NCBI RefSeq assembly: GCF_000017245.1
Contig: NC_009655.1
Location: forward strand, 2,170,001-2,234,000
Direction: 5' to 3'
From: Actinobacillus succinogenes 130Z
Lineage (GTDB): Bacteria; Pseudomonadota; Gammaproteobacteria; Enterobacterales; Pasteurellaceae
DNA length: 64,000 bases
Below, in pieces: positions 34,750 through 43,562 of the stretch. Under the pieces are notes generated by a model. It was not told where the DNA came from. It made no database searches and saw nothing but the letters and a program-made list of their open reading frames with translations. Numbering within the stretch: position 1 is the first letter of the stretch; every line of letters begins with the position of its first letter. Both the position numbers and the translations under genes were made by a program.

Positions 34750-36417
34750 TTAAAGATAACCGTATAAGCCTGTAAAGATATAACCAAAGATACATGATGT
34801 AATCACACCGATTAATCCCGGTAAAATGAAACTGTGGTTAATTACGAATTTACCGATACGGGTCGTACCTGAACGGTCGAATTGAATCGCCGCCAAGTCA
34901 CTCGGATAAGTCGGTAAAATATAGTAACCGTAACAAGCTGCCGCGAATGCAAGAATTATTGCCGGATCGACGCCGATACTTAATGCCAACGGAACGAACG
35001 CAACCAATGCGGCAGCCTGTGAGTTTACAAATTTAGAAATTAATAGCAGCATCACCGCATAGGTCCAAGGATGCGCTTTTACAATATCCCCGAGTGCGGC
35101 TTTCATCATCGGAGTATGAACGGCAAACATGGTTTCCGCCATCCAGGAAATACCGAATACCGCAACTAATGCAATCATACCGGAACGGAATATTTCATTT
35201 TTACTGATTTTACCCGGATCGGTCTTCGTAAAGATAACGATTAAAGCACCCGCTAATAACATGAAAATTTGAATCACATTAACCATGCTCAGATTAGCTT
35301 TTTTCTTCATCGTATCTTTTAGCACGATTGATGCATTCGCGATAGTTTCGGTTTGATCTCCCGAAGAAATCACGACGTTATTATCTTGTGTCGATACGGT
35401 TTGAGTTAACGCGCCTTTATCATCATAAATTTCAATCGCATTATAGGCCGTTTTAACTTTACCTTTGTTTTCTTTCACGTCAATAGCGACTCTACCGTCT
35501 TGCGCCATAGCAACGATTCTACCGTTTGCCACGTTAATACTTTTCACGCTTTGATCTGCCGACACAACCTCAACCACTTGAGCCGGCACGGTTTTATCAA
35601 AAGCAGGACGTAACTCTTTAAAATAACCTAACAGCGCAACCACTAAAATGGCGCCGAAGAAAATCCACATGGCATTCCAGCTTGATCGCGGAAGTTTTTT
35701 ACCTAATAAAGAAGTACTGTCGCCGTAAACATATTTTTTGAACTCCGGATCTTTAAGTTTTTCTTGGAAAACTTCATCCTTATCCAAATCTTTACCGCGG
35801 AACCAACTGAAAATACCGATTGCCAAAATACCGCAAAGCGTTGAAGGAACTGTAATTTTCAATAAATCAAGATAACCGTCGAAACCGGCTAACGGCGTTT
35901 GAGCGTTGACTAAGAAAGCGGTTAATGTCACAACCGCAACGGAAACCGGGGAAGCAATAATCCCCATTTGGGAGGCAATGGAACTTGCCGCCATCGGACG
36001 TTCCGGACGAATGTTATTTTTAATCGCAATATCGTAAATAATTGGCAACATTGTATAAACAACATGCCCCGTACCGCAAAGAATTGTTAAAAAACAGGTC
36101 ACAAACGGAGCAAGAATACTCACATATTTAGGATTACGGCGCAACATTTTTTCGGCGATTTGTAACATAACATCCAAGCCGCCACTGGCTTGTAATGTAG
36201 CCGAAGTCACAACCACGGCAAGAATCGTCAGCATAACAGCAATCGCCGGTTGACCCGGTTCAATGCCGAAACCGAATACTAACACGATTAAACCGACACC
36301 ACCTAACATCCCAAGTGCAATACCGCCTTTTCTCGCACCATAAAACAAACAGATAAGCACAATCGCAAGTTGAATCGTGAATTGTGTACCTTCACTTAGA
36401 TTCATCAAAAAATCCAT
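34750..36417 (-). CDS. dcuB: Anaerobic C4-dicarboxylate transporter, DcuB type, with inserted domain
   Basis: DcuA/DcuB carriers exchange fumarate, malate, aspartate and succinate under anaerobic conditions. The 555-residue protein contains the family's membrane core, including GTGHVVYTMLPIIYDIAIKN (near residue 116) and ILPTYPSDLAAIQFDRSGTT (near 488). Known DcuB proteins have about 440 residues. The extra length is one block of about 100 residues (about 272-375), between GYFKELRPAF and NLSMVNVIQIFMLL, rich in Val, Asp, Asn, Ile and Lys and likely beta-structured. The ATG at 36417 follows GGAG; an ATG six codons upstream is rejected. It is probably a succinate exporter in this fermenter (inference). 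Confidence 0.92.
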   Translation of the reverse strand: MDFLMNLSEGTQFTIQLAIVLICLFYGARKGGIALGMLGGVGLIVLVFGFGIEPGQPAIAVMLTILAVVVTSATLQASGGLDVMLQIAEKMLRRNPKYVSILAPFVTCFLTILCGTGHVVYTMLPIIYDIAIKNNIRPERPMAASSIASQMGIIASPVSVAVVTLTAFLVNAQTPLAGFDGYLDLLKITVPSTLCGILAIGIFSWFRGKDLDKDEVFQEKLKDPEFKKYVYGDSTSLLGKKLPRSSWNAMWIFFGAILVVALLGYFKELRPAFDKTVPAQVVEVVSADQSVKSINVANGRIVAMAQDGRVAIDVKENKGKVKTAYNAIEIYDDKGALTQTVSTQDNNVVISSGDQTETIANASIVLKDTMKKKANLSMVNVIQIFMLLAGALIVIFTKTDPGKISKNEIFRSGMIALVAVFGISWMAETMFAVHTPMMKAALGDIVKAHPWTYAVMLLLISKFVNSQAAALVAFVPLALSIGVDPAIILAFAAACYGYYILPTYPSDLAAIQFDRSGTTRIGKFVINHSFILPGLIGVITSCIFGYIFTGLYGYL

Positions 36418-36609
36418 ACATACTCCAAAGATCATTATTATTAATTACGGTCTGCACATCGTAGCACTAATTTCACTACTCAATAAACGGTATTTAATCA
36501 ATTATTGTTCTAAGTCAACAAATTTTAAATATTTTATTTGAATAAAAAGAAGAGTTAAAAAAATGTTAAAACCGAATTAAAAGAATGGAAAATAAGAAAT
36601 AACCTTAAA

Positions 36610-36642
36610 ATAATTAAGGCGACTGCAATGTCGCCTTAATTT
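36610..36642 (-). terminator. Terminator after acpP
   Basis: ATTAAGGCGAC (36613-36623) and GTCGCCTTAAT (36630-36640) form a perfect 11-bp stem with a 6-nt loop, followed on the minus strand by TATTTTAA. Confidence 0.85.
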
Positions 36643-36647
36643 CAAAA

Positions 36648-36878
36648 TTATTGATTGTTTTGAACGTAATCAATCGCTGATTGAACGGTAGTAATTTTTT
36701 CAGCTTCTTCATCAGGAATTTCGATATCGAATTCTTCTTCTAAAGCCATTACCAATTCAACTGTGTCTAAAGAATCCGCACCTAAATCTTCAATGAATGA
36801 AGATTCGGATTTTACTTCTTCTTCTTTAACGCCAAGTTGTTCAACAATGATTTTTTTTACGCGTTCTTCAATGCTCAT
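36648..36878 (-). CDS. acpP: Acyl carrier protein
   Basis: ACP carries growing acyl chains in fatty acid and lipid synthesis. The 76-residue acidic protein has the phosphopantetheine serine in GADSLDTVELVMALEEEF (Ser near residue 37). Codon bias is strong. AGGAAA precedes the ATG. It is the last gene of the fab cluster, 231 bp from fabG, with its own candidate promoter, in keeping with the need for high expression. Confidence 0.98.
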   Translation of the reverse strand: MSIEERVKKIIVEQLGVKEEEVKSESSFIEDLGADSLDTVELVMALEEEFDIEIPDEEAEKITTVQSAIDYVQNNQ

Positions 36879-36922
36879 TTTTGTTTCCTATTGTAGTTCT
36901 CGCACAATGCGATAGAGTTGAT

Positions 36923-36950
36923 AGTGTATGCATTTTTTCAAAAGTTGCAA
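36923..36950 (-). promoter_or_regulatory. Candidate acpP promoter
   Basis: TTGCAA (36945-36950) and TACACT (36923-36928) with a 16-bp spacer on the minus strand, about 45 bp before the acpP ATG. An uptake sequence lies just upstream at about 36988. Confidence 0.55.
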
Positions 36951-37109
36951 GCCATTTCTTTCAGAGGTAAAAACCGCAAAAATCCGACCGCACTTTTTTA
37001 AAAACACCGATTAAATAAAACCGACTATACGTAAACGAATTACATACTCATTGCGGATTTTAGCAAATCCCTTTCATTTTGGCTATGCTTTCACCGGAAT
37101 TTTCTCGGA

Positions 37110-37838
37110 TTATGCCATGTATAAACCGCCGTTTACATGCAACGTCGTACCGGTAACATAACCTGCATCTTCAGAAGCTAAAAATGCAACTGCTTTCGCA
37201 ATATCCTTCGGTTCACCTAAACGTCCGGCCGGTACATTGGCTAAAATACCGGATTTTTGTTCTTCCGTTAGCACATCTGTCATATCTGTAGCGATAAACC
37301 CCGGAGCAACCACATTAACCGTAATACCGCGAGAAGCTACTTCTTTTGCTAAACCTTTACTAAAACCGATTAAACCCGCTTTTGCCGCACAATAATTGGA
37401 CTGTCCCGGATTTCCCATTGAACCCACGACCGAACCGATAGTAATGATACGGCCAAAACGTTTTTTCATCATAGAACGCAACATAGCTTTTGACAGATAA
37501 TAAACAGAGGTCAGATTTGTTTGAATAATATCAAACCATTCATCGTCTTTCATGCGCATTAATAAGTTATCGCGCGTAATGCCGGCATTATTAACTAAAA
37601 TATCGATATCGCCATGTTCTTTCTTAATTTGTTCCAGCACGGAATCAATGGAATTACTGTCGGCGACATTCAGCACCAAACCTTTCCCTTGTTCGCCTAA
37701 ATAAGCAGAAATAGTTTCAGCGCCCTTTTCAGACGTTGCCGTACCGATAACAAATACGCCCTTTGCAGCTAATTCTTCAGCAATAGCTTTACCTATTCCA
37801 CGGGTTGCACCTGTTACTAATGCGATTTTACCTTGCAT
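37110..37838 (-). CDS. fabG: 3-oxoacyl-ACP reductase FabG
   Basis: FabG reduces beta-ketoacyl-ACP with NADPH in fatty acid elongation. The 242-residue short-chain dehydrogenase has the cofactor motif VTGATRGIGKAIA (about 7-19), NNAGIT (near 85) and the catalytic Ser-Tyr-Lys set ending in YCAAKAG (near 149). AAGGAAG precedes the ATG. It sits between fabD and acpP, the standard order. Confidence 0.97.
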   Translation of the reverse strand: MQGKIALVTGATRGIGKAIAEELAAKGVFVIGTATSEKGAETISAYLGEQGKGLVLNVADSNSIDSVLEQIKKEHGDIDILVNNAGITRDNLLMRMKDDEWFDIIQTNLTSVYYLSKAMLRSMMKKRFGRIITIGSVVGSMGNPGQSNYCAAKAGLIGFSKGLAKEVASRGITVNVVAPGFIATDMTDVLTEEQKSGILANVPAGRLGEPKDIAKAVAFLASEDAGYVTGTTLHVNGGLYMA

Positions 37839-37957
37839 TTTTTCTTCCTTCTCGTCGAATGGGCTTGCTAACCCACTGTTTTAATGAGCACTTTGAAAGC
37901 TCTGTTTAACCGTCAAAGTCATTTATACCAGTTATTTTATAAAAAGTTCTAGCGGTA

Positions 37958-38896
37958 TCACGCTAATAATTCTTCCACTGCAGTCAATGATTTCACATCA
38001 TTAACCGCCTGAGCGGAAAGGCCTTTTACAATACGGCCGGCTAAGCCCGTTAGAACTTTACCCGGTCCAATTTCCACTAAGACTTCGATACCTTGCGCCG
38101 CCATTTTTTCGACGGTTTCCGTCCAACGGACCGGACTGTAAAGCTGACGGACTAATGCGGTACGGATTGCCTCCGCATCGTTTTCGGTTTTTACATCAAC
38201 ATTATTAATTACCGAGGTTAAAGGTTTTTTTACCGCAACGCTTTCCAATGATACCGCAAGTTGATCCGCCGCCGGCTTCATTAAGGCACAATGAGACGGC
38301 ACGCTGACGGATAACGGTAAGGTGCGCTTCGCGCCGGCTTCTTTACAGGCCGTCGCTGCGCGCTCTACCGCGTTTTTACTACCGGCAATCACAACCTGTC
38401 CCGGAGAATTAAAGTTTACAGCAGACACCACTTCGCCCTGCTCTGCATTTTTACATGCGTTAATAATAGCCTCATTATCCAAACCGATAATTGCGTACAT
38501 AGCACCTGCACCTTCCGGTACGGCTTGTTGCATTAATCTACCTCGCAATTCCACTAATTTAACCGCGTCTTCAAAATCAATCACTCCGGAACAAACCAAA
38601 GCCGAATATTCGCCCAGGCTATGTCCGGCCATCAATTCCGGTTGTAAATCCGGGTATTGTTGCTGCCAAACACGATAAATCGCCACAGAAGCTGTCAAAA
38701 GTGCGGGCTGAGTCTGCCATGTTTTGTTTAATTCTTCCGCCGGTCCCTGTTGCACTAACGCCCATAAATCATAGCCCAATACGTTTGACGCTTGTTTAAA
38801 GGTCTCAGTTACAACCGGAAATTGTTCGGCTAAGTCCGCTAACATACCGACAGATTGAGATCCCTGACCGGGAAATACCATTGCGAATTTTTTCAT
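37958..38896 (-). CDS. fabD: Malonyl-CoA:ACP transacylase FabD
   Basis: FabD moves the malonyl group from CoA to ACP. The 312-residue protein begins with MVFPGQGSQSVGML and has the nucleophile GHSLGEYSALV (Ser near residue 92), the Arg in ELRGRLMQ, and the His in VPSHCALM near 200. AAGGATA precedes the ATG. It lies 72 bp after fabH and 119 bp before fabG. Confidence 0.97.
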   Translation of the reverse strand: MKKFAMVFPGQGSQSVGMLADLAEQFPVVTETFKQASNVLGYDLWALVQQGPAEELNKTWQTQPALLTASVAIYRVWQQQYPDLQPELMAGHSLGEYSALVCSGVIDFEDAVKLVELRGRLMQQAVPEGAGAMYAIIGLDNEAIINACKNAEQGEVVSAVNFNSPGQVVIAGSKNAVERAATACKEAGAKRTLPLSVSVPSHCALMKPAADQLAVSLESVAVKKPLTSVINNVDVKTENDAEAIRTALVRQLYSPVRWTETVEKMAAQGIEVLVEIGPGKVLTGLAGRIVKGLSAQAVNDVKSLTAVEELLA

Positions 38897-38968
38897 TTTG
38901 TATCCTTTTAATACTGAAAATGATATGTACTCATATGTTGAATCACACCAATATAAATATCCGTTAAT

Positions 38969-39919
38969 TTAGAAACGTACTAATGCCGAGCCCCAAGTCC
39001 AGCCGCCACCGAAAGCTTCCAATAATAATAGCTGACCACGTCGAATTCGCCCGTCACGTACAGCTTCATCCAACGAAATCGGTACGGAAGCCGCGCTGGT
39101 ATTGGCATATTTGTCCAATGTAACAACAGCCTGTTCAAGTGTCATATCCAATTTTTTTACCGTAGCGGCAATAATACGTAAATTAGCCTGATGAGGAACC
39201 AACCAGTCGATATCTTTTTTATCTAAGTTATTGGCGACCAAGGTTTCTTCTACAACATTTGACAATTCACGTACGGCTAATTTAAATGTTTCATTTCCTT
39301 GCATCATGATGTAACCCGATTTTTCGTCATTGCGTTGCGCATGAGGAAGGACTAACACATCATTTTTATCGGCTACGGCATGCAAGTGAGTAGAAATAAT
39401 CCCCTCTTCTTCGCTGGCTTCCAAAACTATCGCACCGGCACCATCGCCAAATAAAATTACAGTACTGCGATCCGTTTCGTCAAGATTTCGGGAGTTTAAA
39501 TCCGAACCGATAACTAAAGCTTTTTTCACTGTTCCGGCACGAATAAATTGATCCGCCACGCTTAGCGCATAGACAAACCCCGTACAAGCTGCCGCCAAAT
39601 CGAAAGAAATAGCATCATTAATGTTAAGCATTCCCTGAATCTGGCAGGCTGCACTCGGATATGCATGGGAATTACTGGTTGTACCGACAATAATAAGCTC
39701 GATCTCATTCGGATCAATTTTAGCTGTTTCCAATGCTTTTTTTGCCGCTTCAAAGCCCATTGTGGCAACAGTTTCATGTTCTGCCGCCAGGCGGCGTTCA
39801 CGAATCCCCGAACGGGTAACAATCCATTCATCAGAGGTTTCAACCATCTTTTCCAAGTCAGCATTAGTACGAACTCGGGTCGGTAAATAACTACCGGTTG
39901 CTAAAATTCTGCTATTCAT
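38969..39919 (-). CDS. fabH: 3-oxoacyl-ACP synthase III FabH
   Basis: FabH condenses acetyl-CoA with malonyl-ACP to start fatty acid chains. The 316-residue thiolase-fold protein has the catalytic Cys in AACTGFVYAL (near 112), the His in VPHQANLRI (near 243) and the Asn in KYANTSAASVP (near 273). It follows plsX by 26 bp and leads into fabD. Confidence 0.97.
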   Translation of the reverse strand: MNSRILATGSYLPTRVRTNADLEKMVETSDEWIVTRSGIRERRLAAEHETVATMGFEAAKKALETAKIDPNEIELIIVGTTSNSHAYPSAACQIQGMLNINDAISFDLAAACTGFVYALSVADQFIRAGTVKKALVIGSDLNSRNLDETDRSTVILFGDGAGAIVLEASEEEGIISTHLHAVADKNDVLVLPHAQRNDEKSGYIMMQGNETFKLAVRELSNVVEETLVANNLDKKDIDWLVPHQANLRIIAATVKKLDMTLEQAVVTLDKYANTSAASVPISLDEAVRDGRIRRGQLLLLEAFGGGWTWGSALVRF

Positions 39920-39945
39920 AACATTCTCGTTATTATTACAATATT

Positions 39946-40974
39946 TTATTTATTTAGACCATCTAAAATTTTTTGTGGAATTTGTTGACGCACTTGTAAT
40001 GCGGCATCTTTAACGGCATTAGAGAAAGCGTTAATACCGGCGCCGCCGTGGCTTTTCACTACGACGGAGGTTAATCCGATTAAAGACGCACCGTTATACT
40101 GTTCAGGATTAATACTGCGCAACCGCTGGTAACTATCCCGAAACAGAATTTTCATTAAACGTCCGAATAAGGGTTTTAACACATTATTGCGGGAATGCCC
40201 TTTTAGTAACCCGATCACGTTTTGTGCGGCGCCTTCCAGAGTTTTTAACGCCACATTACCGGCAAAACCGTCACTGACAATCACATCGGCAATTCCGTTT
40301 AATAAATAATTGCCTTCGATAAACCCGATATAGTTAAGTGCGGTATTTTGTTTAATCATTTCCGAAGCTTCGCGGATAGATTTATATCCCTTAATCGCCT
40401 CTACGCCAATATTAAGTAATGCAACCCGCGGGAAAACTAAGTTTAACTGATTTTCGGCAAAAATAGCACCCATCAAGGCAAATTGGTATAGATTTTCCGC
40501 ATTACAATCAATATTAGCGCCTAAATCGAGCATCACTGAATGATTTCCATCAATCGTAGGTAATATCGATACTAAAGCCGGACGCTGAATACCTTTTAAC
40601 GGTTGCAAAATCACTTTTGCCAACCCCATTAACGCACCGGTATTCCCGCCGCTCACACAGCCTTGCGCTTCCCCACGCTGTACGGATTCTATGGCTAAAC
40701 GCATAGATGTACCTTTACTATGGCGCAAAGCTTCGGTAACAGATTGATTATTATCTATCACATGGGAGGCATGACGAATCGCCAAACGTTCGCCGACGTC
40801 TGATGAAATTTTATCGGAAACTTTATCTAGTTCGGATTGGATTTGCCGGCTATCGCCAAACAAAAGTAAAGACAGCATCGGATCTTTTTCCAATGCTTGT
40901 AAGGATGCTGGGATAGTAATACGGGGACCAATGTCCCCGCCCATCACATCTAACGCAAGGGTTAGACGGCTCAA
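39946..40974 (-). CDS. plsX: Phosphate acyltransferase PlsX
   Basis: PlsX makes acyl phosphate from acyl-ACP for phospholipid synthesis. The 342-residue protein has the typical opening SRLTLALDVMGGDIGP, plus CVSGGNTGALMGLAK near 107 and VSDGFAGNVALKT near 235. The start is a TTG 7 bases after AAGGT; the only nearby ATG would remove the conserved N-terminal strand. It lies 24 bp downstream of rpmF in the yceD-rpmF-plsX-fab operon. Confidence 0.96.
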   Translation of the reverse strand: MSRLTLALDVMGGDIGPRITIPASLQALEKDPMLSLLLFGDSRQIQSELDKVSDKISSDVGERLAIRHASHVIDNNQSVTEALRHSKGTSMRLAIESVQRGEAQGCVSGGNTGALMGLAKVILQPLKGIQRPALVSILPTIDGNHSVMLDLGANIDCNAENLYQFALMGAIFAENQLNLVFPRVALLNIGVEAIKGYKSIREASEMIKQNTALNYIGFIEGNYLLNGIADVIVSDGFAGNVALKTLEGAAQNVIGLLKGHSRNNVLKPLFGRLMKILFRDSYQRLRSINPEQYNGASLIGLTSVVVKSHGGAGINAFSNAVKDAALQVRQQIPQKILDGLNK

Positions 40975-40998
40975 GTGAATACCTTAATAAAAAAGGAA

Positions 40999-41169
40999 TT
41001 ACTTGTTGATTACTTTACGACCACGGTAATAACCGTCAGCAGTAACGTGGTGGCGTAAATGAGTTTCGCCACTTGCTTTGTCTACTGATACTGCAGCGGT
41101 AGTTAACGCATCATGTGAACGACGCATATCACGACGTGAACGAGATTTTTTGTTTTGTTGAACAGCCAT
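40999..41169 (-). CDS. rpmF: 50S ribosomal protein L32
   Basis: L32 is a small basic protein of the large ribosomal subunit. The 56-residue protein was read directly from the sequence: it opens [20 protein letters not shown] and ends [15 protein letters not shown] lies 8 bases before the ATG. It sits between yceD (21 bp) and plsX (24 bp), the conserved operon order linking ribosome and lipid synthesis. Confidence 0.97.
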
Positions 41170-41190
41170 CGGCTATACTCCTAAATTAAT

Positions 41191-41715
41191 TTATTTTTGC
41201 TTTAAATTAGCTAATACAGCGAACGGGTTCGGTTTTTTTGCCGATTCTTCAGGCAATTCGCCAAAAACCTGTTCGTGCGCGGACACTTCACAGTGTTCAG
41301 ATGAATGCATCGGAACAATAGGCAGACATAACATCAGTTCGTCCTCAATCGTACCGATTAAATCTATTTCCCCGAATTCATTAAACTCAATGGGTTCATA
41401 AATCTCTGGTAACTCATCGATCTTATCTAAATTAGATACCGGACTGTAACAAAAATCACATTCCAATTTTTGAACGAATGAAGAATTACAGCGCTGACAT
41501 TCTAATTCGACATCAACCTCCGCATGCCCCTTCATTACCACTAATTTTTGCGGATCAATGAAAAACGATAACGTCACCTGTGCATCGCTGATCACTTGCA
41601 CTACTGATTCAGCCAAACGACCAAGCTGATTCGCGGCATAATAGCCCGCATAATCTAATCTGCGCTGAGCGTCTTTAACCGGATCAACAGTTAAGGGTAG
41701 TCTTACCTTTTGCAT
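41191..41715 (-). CDS. yceD: YceD family protein (DUF177)
   Basis: A 174-residue protein of the DUF177/YceD family, thought to act in 23S rRNA accumulation or ribosome assembly because of its fixed link to rpmF. It has a likely zinc site, CQRCNSSF and CDFCYSP (about residues 66-87), and the conserved end EESAKKPNPFAVLANLK. The N-terminus MQKVRLPLTVDPVKDAQRRLDY matches E. coli YceD, so the ATG at 41715 is secure. No ribosome site precedes it, and the promoter ends only 9 bases upstream. Confidence 0.92.
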   Translation of the reverse strand: MQKVRLPLTVDPVKDAQRRLDYAGYYAANQLGRLAESVVQVISDAQVTLSFFIDPQKLVVMKGHAEVDVELECQRCNSSFVQKLECDFCYSPVSNLDKIDELPEIYEPIEFNEFGEIDLIGTIEDELMLCLPIVPMHSSEHCEVSAHEQVFGELPEESAKKPNPFAVLANLKQK

Positions 41716-41724
41716 AGGGCGTGA

Positions 41725-41753
41725 ATATTACCTTGTGAGTTAAAAATAGTCAA
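41725..41753 (-). promoter_or_regulatory. Promoter of the yceD-rpmF-plsX-fab operon
   Basis: TTGACT (41748-41753) and TAATAT (41725-41730) with an exact 17-bp spacer on the minus strand. The -10 box ends 9 bases before the yceD ATG, so the predicted transcript starts at or within a few bases of the start codon. Confidence 0.75.
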
Positions 41754-41789
41754 AGGGAAATTCTCACTTTTGGCCGATAAATCTATAAA

Positions 41790-41865
41790 TGGTGCCCCCA
41801 GCTGGGTTTGAACCAGCGACCAAACGATTATGAGTCGTCTGCTCTGACCGCTGAGCTATGGGGGC
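41790..41865 (-). tRNA. tRNA-Ile2 (anticodon CAU, to be lysidine-modified)
   Basis: A 76-nt tRNA with encoded CCA end, acceptor stem GCCCCCA/TGGGGGC, D-arm AGCTCAGCGGTCAGAGC, T-arm GCTGGTTCAAACCCAGC and anticodon CAT. It closely follows E. coli tRNA-Ile2 rather than elongator Met. Acceptor pairs C4-G69 and C5-G68 are present; these are recognised by TilS (tRNA-Met has U4-A69 and A5-U68). It should therefore decode AUA after TilS converts C34 to lysidine. It could be mislabelled as tRNA-Met by anticodon alone. Confidence 0.88.
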
Positions 41866-41894
41866 GGTTGAATACACATTCAAAAGTGCGGTCG

Positions 41895-41923
41895 ATTATA
41901 GAGAAATATTCACATGAAGTCTA
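41895..41923 (-). promoter_or_regulatory. Promoter of the tRNA-Ile2 gene
   Basis: TATAAT (41895-41900) with TAGACT (41918-41923) at 17 bp on the minus strand, followed by a GC-rich discriminator CGACCGC that is itself part of an uptake sequence. About 30 bp before the tRNA. Confidence 0.7.
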
Positions 41924-42096
41924 GAAAAGTTCTGATAATTCCGCGACAAATACCAAATACCGGATAACAACAGAACATTTATATGACAATCACCCCGGTT
42001 TTAAACAACAAACAGAGTAAAAAAGCGGGATAATTTATCATCATTTTTAAGCTATTTTAACGATAACGCTGTATCCGTTGTATCCTACGGTAACGC

Positions 42097-43458
42097 CTAT
42101 AAAATCCACTTTACGATTTGATCGGCTTTGACCCGCGAAAAACGCTTGAGCAAACGCTGAACGGCACTCGGATATTGTTCCATTTGTTCCAATTCGGAAT
42201 AATGATTTACCCGGCTCGTATGCTGGCGAATCTCATTTAATTCGGCCTCAACTTGCGTTTGCAATGCTTGTTTAGGATCCTGAATCAACAAACCGTTTTC
42301 GGCATCCAAACGCCATGCGCGCGGATTCAAATTATTCCCGGTCAACAAAATATATTGGTCATCCACCCAAATGCCTTTTAAGTGATAGGAATTATCGCCG
42401 TCTTTCCATAATCGTACCGTTAACTGCCCATGCTTCAAATCCTGTTCGAATTTCTTACAGAACGCTCGCAGATTTCGTTCGTATAAATATGGTAACGCGC
42501 CTGCCATACGGAATTGTTGGGTCGGCGGAATATAAAAATCATTAGCGGTTTTATCACCGACAATAATTTCCACTTTTTTACCGTCATTCAACAAATCCCG
42601 GATTTTTACCTGTAACGTACGCGGAAAATTAAAATACGGCGTACAAATCGTCAGCCGCTCCTGCACTAATACGAATAAATCCTGGATAGTCCGATTCAGC
42701 ACATTATGCTTTGTGCCTAAACCGAATAAAGGGGCTATCATTAATTCTTCGCCGTATTCCGTCGCGTTCGGCGAATCAACCGTATATTTCGCCTGTTTTA
42801 ATTGCTTACGAAACACTTTAATCTGCGGCTTAATCGCCTTAGTTTTAGGACGAGACGCATCATCTAAGGCATAAACGGAATCCGCGCTCAAAAAATATTG
42901 TTGGATAAACCGCACAAAAGAATCCGCTAAAGGCGCATTTTTAATTTTTTGATAACGATCATAACGATATTTACCCAGCTGATTCAGATACACATTGTTA
43001 ATACTGGCGCCACTGTAAAGTACCGTGTCGTCAAAAACAAAACCTTTAATATGTAACACACCGAATACTTCCCGTCCGTTTACCGGCACACCGAAAAACA
43101 TGGCGTCATTTCCGTGCTTAGCGCGCTCTTCACTGTACCAATCCGCATTCGTGCGTCCTTTGGCCTCCCCAAGCAAATTACGTTGCGCCCGATGCCAATC
43201 TACTAAAATTTTGACATCTAAATCCGGATTTTCGGCTTTCGCCCGATAAATTTCCGCCAAAATCTGCTGTCCGGCTTCATCCAGCTGCCAGTAAAGTGCG
43301 GTCACATAAATACGCGTTTTAGCGCGGCGAATTAATTCGATAATAGTCTGTTTAAATTGAGCCGCACTATGCAGAAACTCAATATCTGCCGCCGCTTGCG
43401 GGATATACGCGAGGCTGTGCAAGTGCTGTTTTGCCCGTTTGATCCGATTAATAAACAT
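42097..43458 (-). CDS. pssA: Phosphatidylserine synthase PssA
   Basis: PssA joins CDP-diacylglycerol and serine to make phosphatidylserine, the precursor of phosphatidylethanolamine. The 453-residue phospholipase D-type protein has two HKD-like motifs, VLHIKGFVFDD (near residue 133) and YHLKGIWVDD (near 360), and is close to the E. coli length (451). It is a peripheral membrane protein of the inner membrane. No operon partner is present, and the ribosome site is weak. Confidence 0.95.
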   Translation of the reverse strand: MFINRIKRAKQHLHSLAYIPQAAADIEFLHSAAQFKQTIIELIRRAKTRIYVTALYWQLDEAGQQILAEIYRAKAENPDLDVKILVDWHRAQRNLLGEAKGRTNADWYSEERAKHGNDAMFFGVPVNGREVFGVLHIKGFVFDDTVLYSGASINNVYLNQLGKYRYDRYQKIKNAPLADSFVRFIQQYFLSADSVYALDDASRPKTKAIKPQIKVFRKQLKQAKYTVDSPNATEYGEELMIAPLFGLGTKHNVLNRTIQDLFVLVQERLTICTPYFNFPRTLQVKIRDLLNDGKKVEIIVGDKTANDFYIPPTQQFRMAGALPYLYERNLRAFCKKFEQDLKHGQLTVRLWKDGDNSYHLKGIWVDDQYILLTGNNLNPRAWRLDAENGLLIQDPKQALQTQVEAELNEIRQHTSRVNHYSELEQMEQYPSAVQRLLKRFSRVKADQIVKWIL

Positions 43459-43562
43459 AATATTCTTTCTTTGTTCACGCCGTAATTGCGTTTTTAATTA
43501 ATGGGTTAGTTTACAATATTTTTGTTATAATACCTAAAATTTTTGACGTTACAGGACAGTAA

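Noticed and set aside
41790..41865. Calling the CAU tRNA as elongator or initiator Met
   Set aside because: Acceptor pairs C4-G69 and C5-G68 and the arm sequences match tRNA-Ile2; the initiator hallmark (three G-C pairs in the anticodon stem) is absent.
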